Assembly: GCF_000690905.1 (NCBI RefSeq)
Contig: NZ_JMCL01000090.1
Coordinates: forward strand, 1-39,758
Source of the DNA: Pseudomonas sp. Ant30-3
GTDB lineage: Bacteria; Pseudomonadota; Gammaproteobacteria; Pseudomonadales; Pseudomonadaceae
Length of the DNA stretch: 39,758 bases
Direction: 5' to 3'
Each line of letters starts with the position of its first letter. The first letter of the stretch is position 1. The translations under genes and the position numbers were made by a program. Under the pieces are notes generated by a model. That model was given only the letters and a program-made list of their open reading frames with translations, had not been told where the DNA came from and did no database searches. Positions 24,373 through 32,669 of this stretch are shown piece after piece.

Positions 24373-25419
24373 CTACTTTCGCGCCTCCAGAATCAGATTG
24401 AATGGCGTTTCGGTCGCCCGTCGGAATGTTTTGAACCCCGCCTCGGTGAACACCTTGCGCAGGCGCGCTTCACCGGCCTGGGCTCCGAGTCCCAATCCTA
24501 CTTCCTGAGACAACGAGTTCGGCGTGCAGATAAACGTCGAGGCGGCGTAGAACAGCCGGCCCACCGGGGTGACGTTGTCGTCCAGTGAATCGTTGGCGAA
24601 CGGCTCCACCAGCAGCACCGTGCCATCTGGCTTCAGCGTTTCATAGGCATGTTTCGCCGCGCCCACCGGGTCACCCATGTCATGCAGACAGTCGAAGTAG
24701 CAGACCAGGTCGTAGTCGTTGCCGGGATAGTCTTTTGCCGTGCCTTGAAAGAACTGCGCCCGCTCCCTCACGCCACCGGCTTCGGCGCGCTGGCTGGCAA
24801 CCGTGATCGAAGGCGCGTGGTAGTCGAAGCCGAGGAAGCGCGAATTGGCGAAGGCCTGGGCCATGATCACGGTCGATGCGCCATGCCCGCAGCCGATGTC
24901 CGCGACCTTCGCGCCGGCTTCCAGTTTGGCGACCACGCCTTCCAGGGCCGGCAACCATTCGGCGACCAGGAACGCTTTGTAGCCGGGACGAAAGAAGCGT
25001 TCCGTGCCATTGAACATGCACGGGTGATGATCGCCCCAGGGCAAGGCGCCGTTGCCGCGCATGGCTTTGATCAGCTTGTCCTTGTCATGAAAAAATGAAG
25101 CAACCACGCTTACGCCACCGGCGATGTACACCGGCGAGTCTTCGATCGCCAAGGCCAGCGCCTGTTCTTCCGGAAGACGAAACTGGCCGTCGCGGTGTTC
25201 CATGTAGCCGGAAGCGGCGTGGGCGCTGAGCCATTCGCGCACCAGGCGGGCGTTGCAGCCGGTTTTATCGGCGAGTGCTTGCGGGGTCATTGGCTGGCTG
25301 TCGGCCATGGCCCGGTACAAGCCAAGCTCATCGCCGAGAATGACGTTGGCGAGCATCGCGGCGCCGCCCATGTCGTTCACCAGTTTGCCCATGAAATCAT
25401 TAAGTCTGGCCTCGTCCAT
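24373..25419 (-). CDS. Class I SAM-dependent methyltransferase with N-terminal winged helix
   Basis: 348 residues from the ATG at 25419-25417 (MDEARLNDFMGKLVNDMGG), with GGAG nine bases upstream; the frame stays open far upstream but that part has no protein character. Residues about 10-90 form a winged-helix dimerisation domain (TPQALADKTGCNARLVREWL), and the catalytic domain has VADIGCGHGASTVIMAQAF and DYDLVCYFDCLHDMGD. This is the Rv2258c/O-methyltransferase-like architecture. The substrate is unknown. It is divergent from the MNIO gene with a 292-bp gap, and its stop lies 9 bp from the REP array. Confidence 0.88.
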   Translation of the reverse strand: MDEARLNDFMGKLVNDMGGAAMLANVILGDELGLYRAMADSQPMTPQALADKTGCNARLVREWLSAHAASGYMEHRDGQFRLPEEQALALAIEDSPVYIAGGVSVVASFFHDKDKLIKAMRGNGALPWGDHHPCMFNGTERFFRPGYKAFLVAEWLPALEGVVAKLEAGAKVADIGCGHGASTVIMAQAFANSRFLGFDYHAPSITVASQRAEAGGVRERAQFFQGTAKDYPGNDYDLVCYFDCLHDMGDPVGAAKHAYETLKPDGTVLLVEPFANDSLDDNVTPVGRLFYAASTFICTPNSLSQEVGLGLGAQAGEARLRKVFTEAGFKTFRRATETPFNLILEARK

Positions 25420-25711
25420 CACCTGTGCTCCTGTTGCAGGATCACGGTCCAGAGGCGTTTTGGTCGAGGCTTGCACCTCTGGGCTGTGGTCGTGGGAGTG
25501 AGCAGGAAACGCTCGGCGCATCCCGCGTGGATTAATTTTAGCTCGCGGGCCGTGCTGTGTCGGTCGAGGCGACGAAAGTGCAGCGAGTATCACACTGTGT
25601 ACAGACCCCTCGGCGATACACTTCCAGCGTATTTGCGCAGGGCCGGAACACAGCGCCGATACACCGCTTTGCTCAACTGGACTTCCGTTCAGACAATTTG
25701 AGATCGACACC

Positions 25712-26551
25712 ATGCAGACCCCCGTCATGCCAACGAAATCAACCGTCGGGCTCGGCCTGCGCCGCGGTTTGATCAAAGACCTGCAAGCCGCACGGGCAGG
25801 CGATTTTGACTTTCTCGAAGTCGCGCCGGAGAACTGGATCGGCATCGGCGGTGCCCATGGTCACGCATTACGGACCTTGGCCGAACGCTATCCTTTGTCC
25901 TGTCACGGATTGTCTTTGTCGCTTGGCGGGTCGGCGCCGCTCGACGTCAAATTCCTCGGTGAAGTGCGTGGCTTTCTCGATCGCTACAACGTGCCGCTGT
26001 ACAGCGAACACTTGAGTTACTGCAGCGATGACGGTCACCTCTACGACCTGTTGCCATTGCCGTTTACCGATGAAGCAGTCCATCACGTCGCCGCGCGAAT
26101 CCGCCAGTCCCAGGACATTCTCGGCCGGCGCCTGGCGGTGGAAAACGTGTCGTATTACGCCGCGCCGCAGCAAGACATGGACGAACTCACATTCACCAAC
26201 GCGGTACTGCGCGAAGCCGACTGCGACCTGTTGCTGGACGTCAATAATGTGTACGTCAATTCGATCAATCACGGCTTGGATCCTCAGGCCTTTCTTGCGG
26301 GCATCGACCCGGGCCGGGTGGTGGCGATGCATGTCGCCGGCCATTTTGATGAGTCCGACACGTTGAAAATCGACACCCACGGCGCATCGGTTAAACCGGT
26401 GGTCTGGGCTTTACTGGCCGAGGCGTATGGCCGTTTCGGCGCGCAACCCACCTTGCTGGAACGGGATTTCAATTTCCCGGCGTTTTCCGAATTGGTGCTT
26501 GAGCTGCGCACCATCCGCCGTTTGCAAGATCAGGAGGTGAACCGTGGCTAA
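25712..26551 (+). CDS. DUF692 multinuclear non-haem iron oxidase (MNIO), BufB/HvfB-like
   Basis: 279 residues starting MQTPVMPTKSTVGLGLRRGL. It is a TIM-barrel MNIO of the MbnB/TglH/BufB kind, which modifies cysteines of ribosomal peptides with a multi-iron centre. Probable ligands are all visible: His65 (SCHGLSLSLGG), His100 (YSEHLSY), Glu144-Asn145 (AVENVSYY), Asp176/Asn179 (LDVNNVYVN), His207 and His211 (MHVAGH), Asp221/His223 (DTHG) and Glu250 (ERDFNFP). It overlaps the DUF2063 partner gene by 8 bp. No DUF2282 or other Cys-rich precursor gene is found beside it, so its substrate peptide must be encoded elsewhere or is unrecognised. Confidence 0.93.
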   Translation: MQTPVMPTKSTVGLGLRRGLIKDLQAARAGDFDFLEVAPENWIGIGGAHGHALRTLAERYPLSCHGLSLSLGGSAPLDVKFLGEVRGFLDRYNVPLYSEHLSYCSDDGHLYDLLPLPFTDEAVHHVAARIRQSQDILGRRLAVENVSYYAAPQQDMDELTFTNAVLREADCDLLLDVNNVYVNSINHGLDPQAFLAGIDPGRVVAMHVAGHFDESDTLKIDTHGASVKPVVWALLAEAYGRFGAQPTLLERDFNFPAFSELVLELRTIRRLQDQEVNRG

Positions 26552-27299
26552 GCGCACGCTGCAGGAACAACAGACCACGCTGGGTCTCTATCTGCGCGAT
26601 CCCGAGCACAACGCGCCACCGGCCGAAATGCCATTGGCACGGGTCGAGGTCTATCGCGATCTGGTATTGCGGAATCTTTCGACGCTGCTCAGCGGCACCT
26701 TTCCCGTCCTGATCAAAATTATTGGCGATGACCAATGGCGTTCACTGATGCGAATCTTCCTGCGGGATCATCGCGCCCGAACGCCAAAATTCGGTGAGAT
26801 TGCGCACGAGTTTGTCGAGTTTCTCGCTGCTGAACCGGATGCGTTGAAGGAAGGTACCTGGCCGCGGTTCATGGTCGAACTGGCACATTACGAATGGGTC
26901 GAGATGGTCCTGCAACAGTCCGACGCTGAGCCCTTGCCGTCTGGGTCTGCAGAGCGTCTGCTGCAGCAATCCTTGCTGATTTCACCGCTGGCATGGCCGT
27001 TGGCCTACGCCTGGCCGGTGCACTTGGTTGGTCCAGACTTCCAGCCGCAAACAGCGCCTGCTCAGCCGACCTTGTTATTGGTTCGACGAGCGGCGGACTG
27101 GCGTGTGAAGTTTTCCGAATTGAGCCCGCTGGCATGGCGTTTATTGCAGCGGATAGCGGAATTGCCTGAGCTGAACGGCGGCGAACAACTGGATGGTCTG
27201 GCGCAGGAGGCGGGTGCCACCGGTTCGCCGGATTTCATCGAAAACGGCGCGCAGTTGTTGCGGCAGATGCACACGGAAGGGGTACTCAGCGTCGCTTGA
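26544..27299 (+). CDS. DUF2063 protein, MNIO partner (BufC/HvfC-like)
   Basis: 251 residues from a GTG at 26544 (MAKRTLQEQQTTLGLYLRDP) with AGGAGG six bases upstream, inside the end of the DUF692 gene. The N-terminal 95 residues are the DUF2063 domain (VEVYRDLVLRNLSTLLSGTFPV), once called DNA-binding but now viewed as the precursor-recognition partner of the MNIO enzyme; the rest is a C-terminal domain typical of HvfC. The 8-bp overlap implies coupled translation and a 1:1 complex with the DUF692 protein. Confidence 0.9.
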   Translation: MAKRTLQEQQTTLGLYLRDPEHNAPPAEMPLARVEVYRDLVLRNLSTLLSGTFPVLIKIIGDDQWRSLMRIFLRDHRARTPKFGEIAHEFVEFLAAEPDALKEGTWPRFMVELAHYEWVEMVLQQSDAEPLPSGSAERLLQQSLLISPLAWPLAYAWPVHLVGPDFQPQTAPAQPTLLLVRRAADWRVKFSELSPLAWRLLQRIAELPELNGGEQLDGLAQEAGATGSPDFIENGAQLLRQMHTEGVLSVA

Positions 27300-27376
27300 T
27301 CGCCATGCCTATGGGCGAGGGCTTGCGAGCGAAAAAGGCCATTTATTCAGCCACAAAGGATGACTGAATGTCCGTT

Positions 27377-27396
27377 ATCGCCAGCAAGCCGGCTCC
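27377..27396. repeat. Isolated REP of the RAYT array family
   Basis: The minus strand reads GGAGCCGGCTTGCTGGCGAT, identical to the left REPs of the 23.1-24.4 kb array. It lies between the convergent MNIO operon and the CDP-diacylglycerol synthase gene, as a single half-site. Confidence 0.85.
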
Positions 27397-27401
27397 GGCG
27401 C

Positions 27402-28349
27402 TTACACGGCCGAAAAGAAATACCGCGTCAGGTGGAAGAAAATCGGCGCCGCAAAGCAGATCGAATCCATTCGATCGAGCATGCCACCGTGACCCTTGAT
27501 CATGGTGCCCCAGTCCTTCGCGCTCAGGCTGCGCTTGATCGCCGACATCACCAGGCCACCGAGGAAGCCCATCACCACGATGACAAAAGACATCAATAGC
27601 GATTGCCAGAAACTGAAAGGCGTCATCCAGAACATGCAGCCGCCGATCAACGTCGCCGACAAGCCGCCACCTACCAGGCCTTCGACAGTTTTTGACGGAC
27701 TCACCAGCGGCGCAACCTTGTGTTTGCCGAAAAGCTTGCCGAATACGTACTGCAACACGTCACTCAACTGCACGACGAAGACCAGGTAAAACAGCAACAA
27801 TGCGTTTTGCCCGTTGAAGCCTTGCAGGTCCAGCAGCAACAAGGCTGGCGCGTGGCTGATGCAATAGATGCAAATCATCACCCCCCACTGGATTTTCGCC
27901 GTGCGTTCCAGAAACCCTTCGGTGTCCTGGCTGAGCACCGCAATCGCCGGCAGCAGCAGGAATGCATAGACCGGAATCAGCAGGGTGAACATCGAATACC
28001 AGTGCGTGCCGATCAAGACATATTGCAGCGGGATCAGGATGAAAAACGCGGAAAACAGGGCGTTATGGTCACCGCGTGTGGTCGGCGTGAGGGTGATGAA
28101 TTCCCTCAGCGCGAACAACGAGATGAAAGCAAACAGCACCACCGTCGCATTGCCGCCCAACTGATACGACACGAAGAAAATGATCACCATCCCCCACCAG
28201 GCGTTCACGCGCTGGTTGAGGTTTTCGATGGTGGCGGTCGATGCCTCGGATTTCGCACGTCCCGCCAATACCCGGCCGGTGATCGAGGCAACCGCCAACA
28301 GGCAGGCAATGGCAAAAAAGAACCACATGAACTTTGCTTCAAGACTCAT
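27402..28349 (-). CDS. CDP-diacylglycerol synthase-like phosphatidate cytidylyltransferase
   Basis: 315 residues with about eight membrane segments. The C-terminal CdsA signature is present: SPSKTVEGLVGGG, then KRSLSAKDWGTMIKGHGGML and DRMDS. It activates phosphatidate with CTP to CDP-diacylglycerol at the inner membrane. It is the last gene of a three-gene operon, joined to the acyltransferase by an ATGA overlap. This is probably an accessory copy beside the housekeeping cdsA, as in E. coli ynbB, because the module also brings its own acyltransferase and CDP-alcohol transferase. Confidence 0.93.
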   Translation of the reverse strand: MSLEAKFMWFFFAIACLLAVASITGRVLAGRAKSEASTATIENLNQRVNAWWGMVIIFFVSYQLGGNATVVLFAFISLFALREFITLTPTTRGDHNALFSAFFILIPLQYVLIGTHWYSMFTLLIPVYAFLLLPAIAVLSQDTEGFLERTAKIQWGVMICIYCISHAPALLLLDLQGFNGQNALLLFYLVFVVQLSDVLQYVFGKLFGKHKVAPLVSPSKTVEGLVGGGLSATLIGGCMFWMTPFSFWQSLLMSFVIVVMGFLGGLVMSAIKRSLSAKDWGTMIKGHGGMLDRMDSICFAAPIFFHLTRYFFSAV

Positions 28350-28945
28350 TTCGACAGCCTCACAATGGCGTCACGCGCCCGCTCCAGAAACTGCTGTTTG
28401 TCTTCCCCGGCAATCCTTTCTATCGGGTTGCCGATACGGATGGTGCAGATGATCGGCAGAGGCACGTGCTTGCCCTTGGGCATGGAGCGATGCAGGTTTT
28501 CCAGATAGATCGGCACCAGGTCGACATCGGGGAACGTTTCGCTCAAGCGGTAGATCCCTGACTTGAACTCCCCCGGCAATGCCTGGCTGGAACGCGTGCC
28601 TTCCGGAAAAATGATGATCGAGTGACCGGCGCGGACCACATCGAAAATAGGCTCCAGCACGTTGGTGCCGGGGGCTGGATTGCGCTCGATCAGAACGGCG
28701 TTCAATCCTTTCTGCGAGATGTAAGACAGGAAGCGATTCTTTCCCCAATAATCGGCGGCTGCCACCGGCTTCACATCTTTCCTGGCCTCGGGGGGCAGGG
28801 CGGCGATGATCGCGAGCGTGTCCATGTGGCTGGTGTGGTTGGCGAAATAAATGCGCTGGCGCGACAGGTCCGGCGGGCTTTCCCAACGTGCCGTGACGCC
28901 AATGACGAAACGCAGCACAGAGATCAACGCATTACTGATCCACAT
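28346..28945 (-). CDS. 1-acyl-sn-glycerol-3-phosphate acyltransferase-like protein (PlsC family)
   Basis: 199 residues starting MWISNALISVLRFVIGVTAR with one N-terminal membrane segment. Acyltransferase motifs: HTSHMD (H-x4-D) near 37 and FPEGTRSS near 113. It should acylate lysophosphatidate or a related lysolipid, feeding the CDP-diacylglycerol synthase encoded directly downstream. It overlaps the upstream CDP-alcohol transferase gene by 14 bp and the downstream gene by 4 bp, so the three are one translational unit. Confidence 0.92.
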   Translation of the reverse strand: MWISNALISVLRFVIGVTARWESPPDLSRQRIYFANHTSHMDTLAIIAALPPEARKDVKPVAAADYWGKNRFLSYISQKGLNAVLIERNPAPGTNVLEPIFDVVRAGHSIIIFPEGTRSSQALPGEFKSGIYRLSETFPDVDLVPIYLENLHRSMPKGKHVPLPIICTIRIGNPIERIAGEDKQQFLERARDAIVRLSK

Positions 28946-29564
28946 GGACGGCTCCTTTAAGCTGCCGGGAAATCGCGAGTGTGCGCGTCACGCACGTTGC
29001 GGCTGAGCCGATGGCGATCACCGCCAGCGCGACAAGTAGCGCGTAATGGCTCCCGTAGATCGACACTTCGATCGCATTAAGCACCAGCGCCGCTGTCATG
29101 AGGGCCATCCGGTGTTGCTTGGCCATCGGTCCGATGAAGCTCTGGCTCAGCCCGATCGAACCGCCAAACACCCGAACATACGCTGTCAATGCTGCCCCCA
29201 GCGCCGCAAACCAGCCGAGGTCGGGCTGGCCGATGGCGTAGCCAAGCCCGACAATCAACACGCTGTCGGCGATGCGGTCCGGGAATTCGTTGTAGAGGCT
29301 GCCGATGGCGGATTTCTTGCCGCCTTCAATGGCGACCATCCCGTCGAAGAGGTTGCACAGCAGGCGAAGTTGTATGCCCAGAGCACACAGGATTGATCCG
29401 GCGATCCCGGTGTCGATGTTCAGCGCCACGGCGCCCGCCGCGGCGAATACGATGCTGAACACGGAAATCTGATTGGGGGAGATGTCCTTTTTCACCAGAT
29501 ACCCGGTAAAGCCTTTCGCCCAACCCGCAGAACGCGTTTTGATGGGTCTTCTGTTGTCATCCAT
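28932..29564 (-). CDS. CDP-alcohol phosphatidyltransferase family protein with altered motif
   Basis: 210 residues with about six membrane segments, first gene of the phospholipid module. The family motif is DxxDGxxAR-x8-GxxxDxxxD. Here it reads NLFDGMVAI, then G, SLYN, EFPD: the first and third Asp are Asn and the Arg is Ile, while the second and fourth Asp and both Gly are kept. Those Asp normally bind the metals and CDP, so activity or substrate may differ. Such a variant may be normal for this subfamily. A TATATT at about 29626 could be the -10 of the operon. Confidence 0.88.
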   Translation of the reverse strand: MDDNRRPIKTRSAGWAKGFTGYLVKKDISPNQISVFSIVFAAAGAVALNIDTGIAGSILCALGIQLRLLCNLFDGMVAIEGGKKSAIGSLYNEFPDRIADSVLIVGLGYAIGQPDLGWFAALGAALTAYVRVFGGSIGLSQSFIGPMAKQHRMALMTAALVLNAIEVSIYGSHYALLVALAVIAIGSAATCVTRTLAISRQLKGAVHVDQ

Positions 29565-29658
29565 TCAGCCAATGTCCCTATAAGTGAAAATTGCAGCCGG
29601 CCGTGACGCGCCCGCAGCGTCCGACAATATAAAGGCTTTCCCCCGTCCTTGCGGCTGT

Positions 29659-30972
29659 TTAGTGCGGCGCGTTCTGCGCTGGCAATGTCAACTCTGCGCA
29701 CAATCCACCGCCTTCGCGATTGCTCAATGCCAGCGATCCACCGATCGCCAGCGCCAGTTGCTGCGCAATGGCCAACCCAAGGCCAGTGCCGCCGGTGCTG
29801 CGGTTGCGCGAGTTTTCGACGCGGTAAAACGGCTCCATGACGTGCGCCAGTTGCGCTTCGGCGATCCCCGGGCCACGGTCCAGGACTTTCACCGACAGAC
29901 TGCCATCGTGTTTCGATGCCACCTGCAACTCGGCTGCACCGGCGAATTTCAGCGCATTGTCGGTCAGGTTCACCAGAACTCGCCGCAGGGCATGCGGACG
30001 GGTGTCGATCACCGCGCCGCTCTTGCCATCGAGCTTCACATCCTTGCCCACGTCCTGATAGTCGAACACCAGGCTGTCGAGAAACGAATCCAGATCGGTG
30101 CGCCGGCTTTCCTCGGTCGAACCATGGATGCTGCGGGCATACGCCACGCCTTCGCGCACCAGATGTTCCATCTCGCCGAGGTCGTTGCACAGTTTGTCTT
30201 TTTCGCTGGAATCATCCATGAACTCGGCACGCAGTTTCATCCGCGTGATCGGCGTTTGCAGGTCGTGGGAAATCGCCGCGAGCAGCTGCATGCGCTCCTT
30301 CAGGTACGCGGCAATACGTGCCTGCATGGCATTGAACGCCCTGGCGGCATGCGCGACTTCGGTGGGGCCTTTTTCGTCCAGCAGTACGGCATGGGCGTTG
30401 GGATCCAGGCTTTCAACCGCTTGAGACAGGCGGGTAAGCGGGCGAATGGCGATCCGCACCGCGAGCCAGGTGCAGAGAATCATCAACGCCAATTGGCCCA
30501 GCAAAACCATCGGCAACCACGGCGACAACGGCACCATCGCCGGTCGCACGTCGATCGTCAGCGGGCTGCCGTCCGACAGCTTGAGGTGCACTTGAAAGTG
30601 CTTCTGCGATCCGGGAATGTCGGTGACAGTCATCGGGTAATCCATGCCGATGGCGTCCTTGATCGAGGTCATCGCGATGGGCGTGTCGCTCATGTGTGTG
30701 CCGGGCGATCCTTCATTCAGGAGATAGCGGTAATTGCGCCGATCCAGCTGCTGCAGCCAGCCTGCGCGTTCTTCGGCGGGCAAGCGGTCGAGGATGGCCA
30801 CGGACGTCGACACGTCGGTTTCCAGGTTGCCCAGCATGGTGGTCTTCGAGCTTTCGTAACGCTCGTAGTATTGCGCGCCGAAAGACAGCGCCTGAGCCAG
30901 AAGCAGGCCGATCAGGAAAATCAGCGATAGCCGGGAGGCGAGGGTGCGAGGCCAGCGCATGGAGATTTTCAT
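29659..30972 (-). CDS. Two-component sensor histidine kinase
   Basis: 437 residues. Membrane segments at about 12-30 and 153-173 flank a 120-residue periplasmic domain that has no cysteines. Then come HAMP (about 174-226), the HisKA H-box AISHDLQTPITRMKL with His236, and the ATPase with N-box NLTDNALKFA, DRGPGIAE and GGTGLGLAIAQQ. It is an EnvZ/OmpB-type kinase. Its ATG overlaps the stop of the response regulator gene (ATGA). The signal is unknown; the periplasmic part resembles none I can name. Confidence 0.94.
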   Translation of the reverse strand: MKISMRWPRTLASRLSLIFLIGLLLAQALSFGAQYYERYESSKTTMLGNLETDVSTSVAILDRLPAEERAGWLQQLDRRNYRYLLNEGSPGTHMSDTPIAMTSIKDAIGMDYPMTVTDIPGSQKHFQVHLKLSDGSPLTIDVRPAMVPLSPWLPMVLLGQLALMILCTWLAVRIAIRPLTRLSQAVESLDPNAHAVLLDEKGPTEVAHAARAFNAMQARIAAYLKERMQLLAAISHDLQTPITRMKLRAEFMDDSSEKDKLCNDLGEMEHLVREGVAYARSIHGSTEESRRTDLDSFLDSLVFDYQDVGKDVKLDGKSGAVIDTRPHALRRVLVNLTDNALKFAGAAELQVASKHDGSLSVKVLDRGPGIAEAQLAHVMEPFYRVENSRNRSTGGTGLGLAIAQQLALAIGGSLALSNREGGGLCAELTLPAQNAPH

Positions 30973-31709
30973 GCTCGCGCTCCAAGTACTTCCACCGGCA
31001 GGGAGAACACGTAGCCTTCGCTGCGCACGGTCTTGATGTAGGCCGGTTCGCGGGCATCGTCGAGCAGGCGTTGGCGCAGGCGGCTGACCAGCAGATCGAT
31101 GGAGCGGTCGAACAGGTCGGCGTCGCGGCCCTGGGTCAGGTTGAGCAACTGGTCGCGATTGAGCACGCGCTGCGGATGATCGAGAAACACCCGCAGCAGT
31201 CGATATTCCGCACCGCTGAGGGCGACCATGGTGCCGTCGTCATCGAGCAGATGGCGGGCGGAGGTGTCCAGACGCCACCGTCCGAACGCCAGCAGCCGGC
31301 CGCTTTCGGTCACCACCAGGTTGGGCGGCAGCATGCGCGTGCGGCGCAGCACGGCGTTAATGCGTGCGAGTAATTCACGGGCGGCGAACGGCTTGACCAG
31401 GTAATCGTCGGCGCCCATTTCCAGGCCAATGATGCGATCGGTTTCATCGTTGCGGGCGGTCAGCATCAGCACCGGCGTGGCCTTGTGCTTACCCGCGCGG
31501 ATTTCACGGCAGAGCATCAGGCCGTCGTCGCCGGGCATCATGATGTCCAGCACGATCAGGTCCACCGGCGTGGATTCCAGAAACGAGCGCATCTGGCGTC
31601 CATCGGCGACGACGGTGGTACGCAGTCCGTTCTTCTTCAGGTAATTGCCTACCAGCTCCCGAATCTCGCGGTCATCGTCGACGATGAGAATGTGGTCAAC
31701 GTGTTCCAT
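30969..31709 (-). CDS. OmpR family response regulator
   Basis: 246 residues starting MEHVDHILIVDDDREIREL. The receiver domain has the acidic pair at 11-13, phospho-accepting Asp55 (LIVLDIMMPGDDG) and the conserved Lys in ADDYLVKPF; the C-terminal winged helix has LSGAEYRLLRVFLDHPQRVL and YIKTVRSEGYVFS. It is the first gene of the regulator-kinase pair. It is divergent from the DUF2790 gene across 305 bp that contain a 23-bp dyad, which suggests that it controls the small exported proteins and perhaps the DipZ-like gene. Confidence 0.94.
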   Translation of the reverse strand: MEHVDHILIVDDDREIRELVGNYLKKNGLRTTVVADGRQMRSFLESTPVDLIVLDIMMPGDDGLMLCREIRAGKHKATPVLMLTARNDETDRIIGLEMGADDYLVKPFAARELLARINAVLRRTRMLPPNLVVTESGRLLAFGRWRLDTSARHLLDDDGTMVALSGAEYRLLRVFLDHPQRVLNRDQLLNLTQGRDADLFDRSIDLLVSRLRQRLLDDAREPAYIKTVRSEGYVFSLPVEVLGARA

Positions 31710-32014
31710 GGGCCAAGCCTCTGTAAATGGGGATTGCTGCTCAGTCTATAGAGCCTTCATCCGTTCGCCCGCTGCGGTTTGTATTGCAGTGTATCTGCTC
31801 TGACGAGGGATACATGCAGAGGCAAAAACGGCAAATTTCAGGGGTTTTGTATGGCTGTGTATCAGAACGGGGTTCTGATACGAACCGATTTATCCGCGCC
31901 TGTTTTTGACACAGACGAGATACCTCGCGGGCTTCTAATGAGCTCCATCGAGGCAAACCAAACCGCCTCGGCTCAATTGAACGACCTACCCATTGAAGCC
32001 TTGAGGACACCACC
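31710..32014. other. Divergent control region between two-component system and DUF2790 gene
   Basis: 305 bp. It contains the perfect dyad at 31859-31881 and an imperfect one at about 31791-31812 (GTATCTG facing GGATAC). A TTTTTGACA at 31903-31911 could be a -35 for the rightward genes, but no good -10 follows at the right distance. Nothing coding was recognised. Confidence 0.5.
31859..31881. promoter_or_regulatory. Perfect 10-bp inverted repeat, candidate operator
   Basis: GTATCAGAAC, then GGG, then GTTCTGATAC. The dyad is perfect and lies midway between the response regulator and the DUF2790 gene. It lacks a T-run. A second, looser GTATC/GATAC pair lies 50 bp to the left. It is a reasonable binding site for the regulator encoded next door or for another dimeric factor. 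Confidence 0.55.
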
Positions 32015-32278
32015 ATGAACACTAAAGCCATCTACGCCACTTGCCTGTTTGCCGCACTGAATATCTGCACCTTCTCGGCCCGCGCCGAAGCCGACGTGAC
32101 GCCGACTACCTACACCTACGGGACGCATCTGGACATCAAGCAAGTCGTGTCGCTGACAGAGGATGCCGCACCTTCCTGTGGGGTGGTGAATGCGCAGATG
32201 ACCTACCTGGATTCCAGCGGCAAAACCCAGGTGCTGGACTATCGCAAATTTGCCGACAGCTGCAACGAAGGTAACTGA
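32015..32278 (+). CDS. Exported DUF2790 family protein
   Basis: 87 residues with a signal peptide (MNTKAIYATCLFAALNICTF, cut near ARA). The mature part TYTYGTHLDIKQVVSL, CGVVNAQMTYLDSSGK and LDYRKFADSC matches DUF2790, a small periplasmic family nearly confined to pseudomonads, function unknown; the two mature cysteines (CGVV and ADSC) could form a disulfide. AGGAC precedes the ATG. It leads a run of same-strand genes with the small repeat protein and the thioredoxin fusion, and is divergent from a two-component system. Confidence 0.88.
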   Translation: MNTKAIYATCLFAALNICTFSARAEADVTPTTYTYGTHLDIKQVVSLTEDAAPSCGVVNAQMTYLDSSGKTQVLDYRKFADSCNEGN

Positions 32279-32326
32279 GCCGCCAGTTGGACCCTTGCCA
32301 ATCCCTTTTGAAACAGGAAGAACATC

Positions 32327-32578
32327 ATGAAAAACCTCACACGCTTTTTGACCGCCAGTGTTTTCGCCTTGGCCGGCGCGGCCGCCCATGCCAATGTGGC
32401 TGTTGAACAAAGTCACTGTGGCAGCCACACGTGTTTTCAGTTGGCGCCGGTAGCGAAGGGCGGCAACGGGCTGATCGCCGAAGACGGCGCGAGCCGTACA
32501 ACCCAGGGCCAACGGGTCGCCGAGAACGGCGCCGACCGTACGCCGCAGGGACAGTGGCTGGAGAGCCAGACGGTTTGA
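32327..32578 (+). CDS. Small exported repeat protein (EDGASRT/ENGADRT type)
   Basis: 83 residues with a signal peptide (MKNLTRFLTASVFALAGAAA, cut at AHA). The mature part has one Cys pair (SHCGSHTC) and two tandem copies of a short repeat, AEDGASRTTQGQ and AENGADRTPQGQ. Pseudomonads carry several small secreted proteins with AEGG(S/A)DRT repeats; the function is unknown to me. GGAAG precedes the ATG and it follows the DUF2790 gene by 48 bp, so both are likely one transcript. Confidence 0.82.
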   Translation: MKNLTRFLTASVFALAGAAAHANVAVEQSHCGSHTCFQLAPVAKGGNGLIAEDGASRTTQGQRVAENGADRTPQGQWLESQTV

Positions 32579-32669
32579 AGGCCGGGCTTGAATGAGGGAG
32601 CGAGCAGGTCGAACCGCCGCTCCCACACAATCGCGTAAACCACCACTTCATTCGCATCCGGTGAATCCC

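Noticed and set aside
23797..24588. Long open frames on both strands through the repeat array, up to 261 residues with repeated IFDKAQIRRSRLAGDR units
   Set aside because: They arise because the REP unit length is a multiple of three; the peptide is just the translated REP and linker, there is no ribosome site and both strands are equally open.
25420..25711. Small frames as an MNIO precursor, for example the 71-residue frame at 25557-25772
   Set aside because: It has no signal peptide, no ordered Cys pattern, and overlaps the DUF692 start in another frame; it does not resemble DUF2282 or other known substrates.
29584..30930. 448-residue plus-strand frame opposite the histidine kinase
   Set aside because: Antisense to a well-supported kinase, rich in Arg, His and Gln, with no motif or ribosome site.
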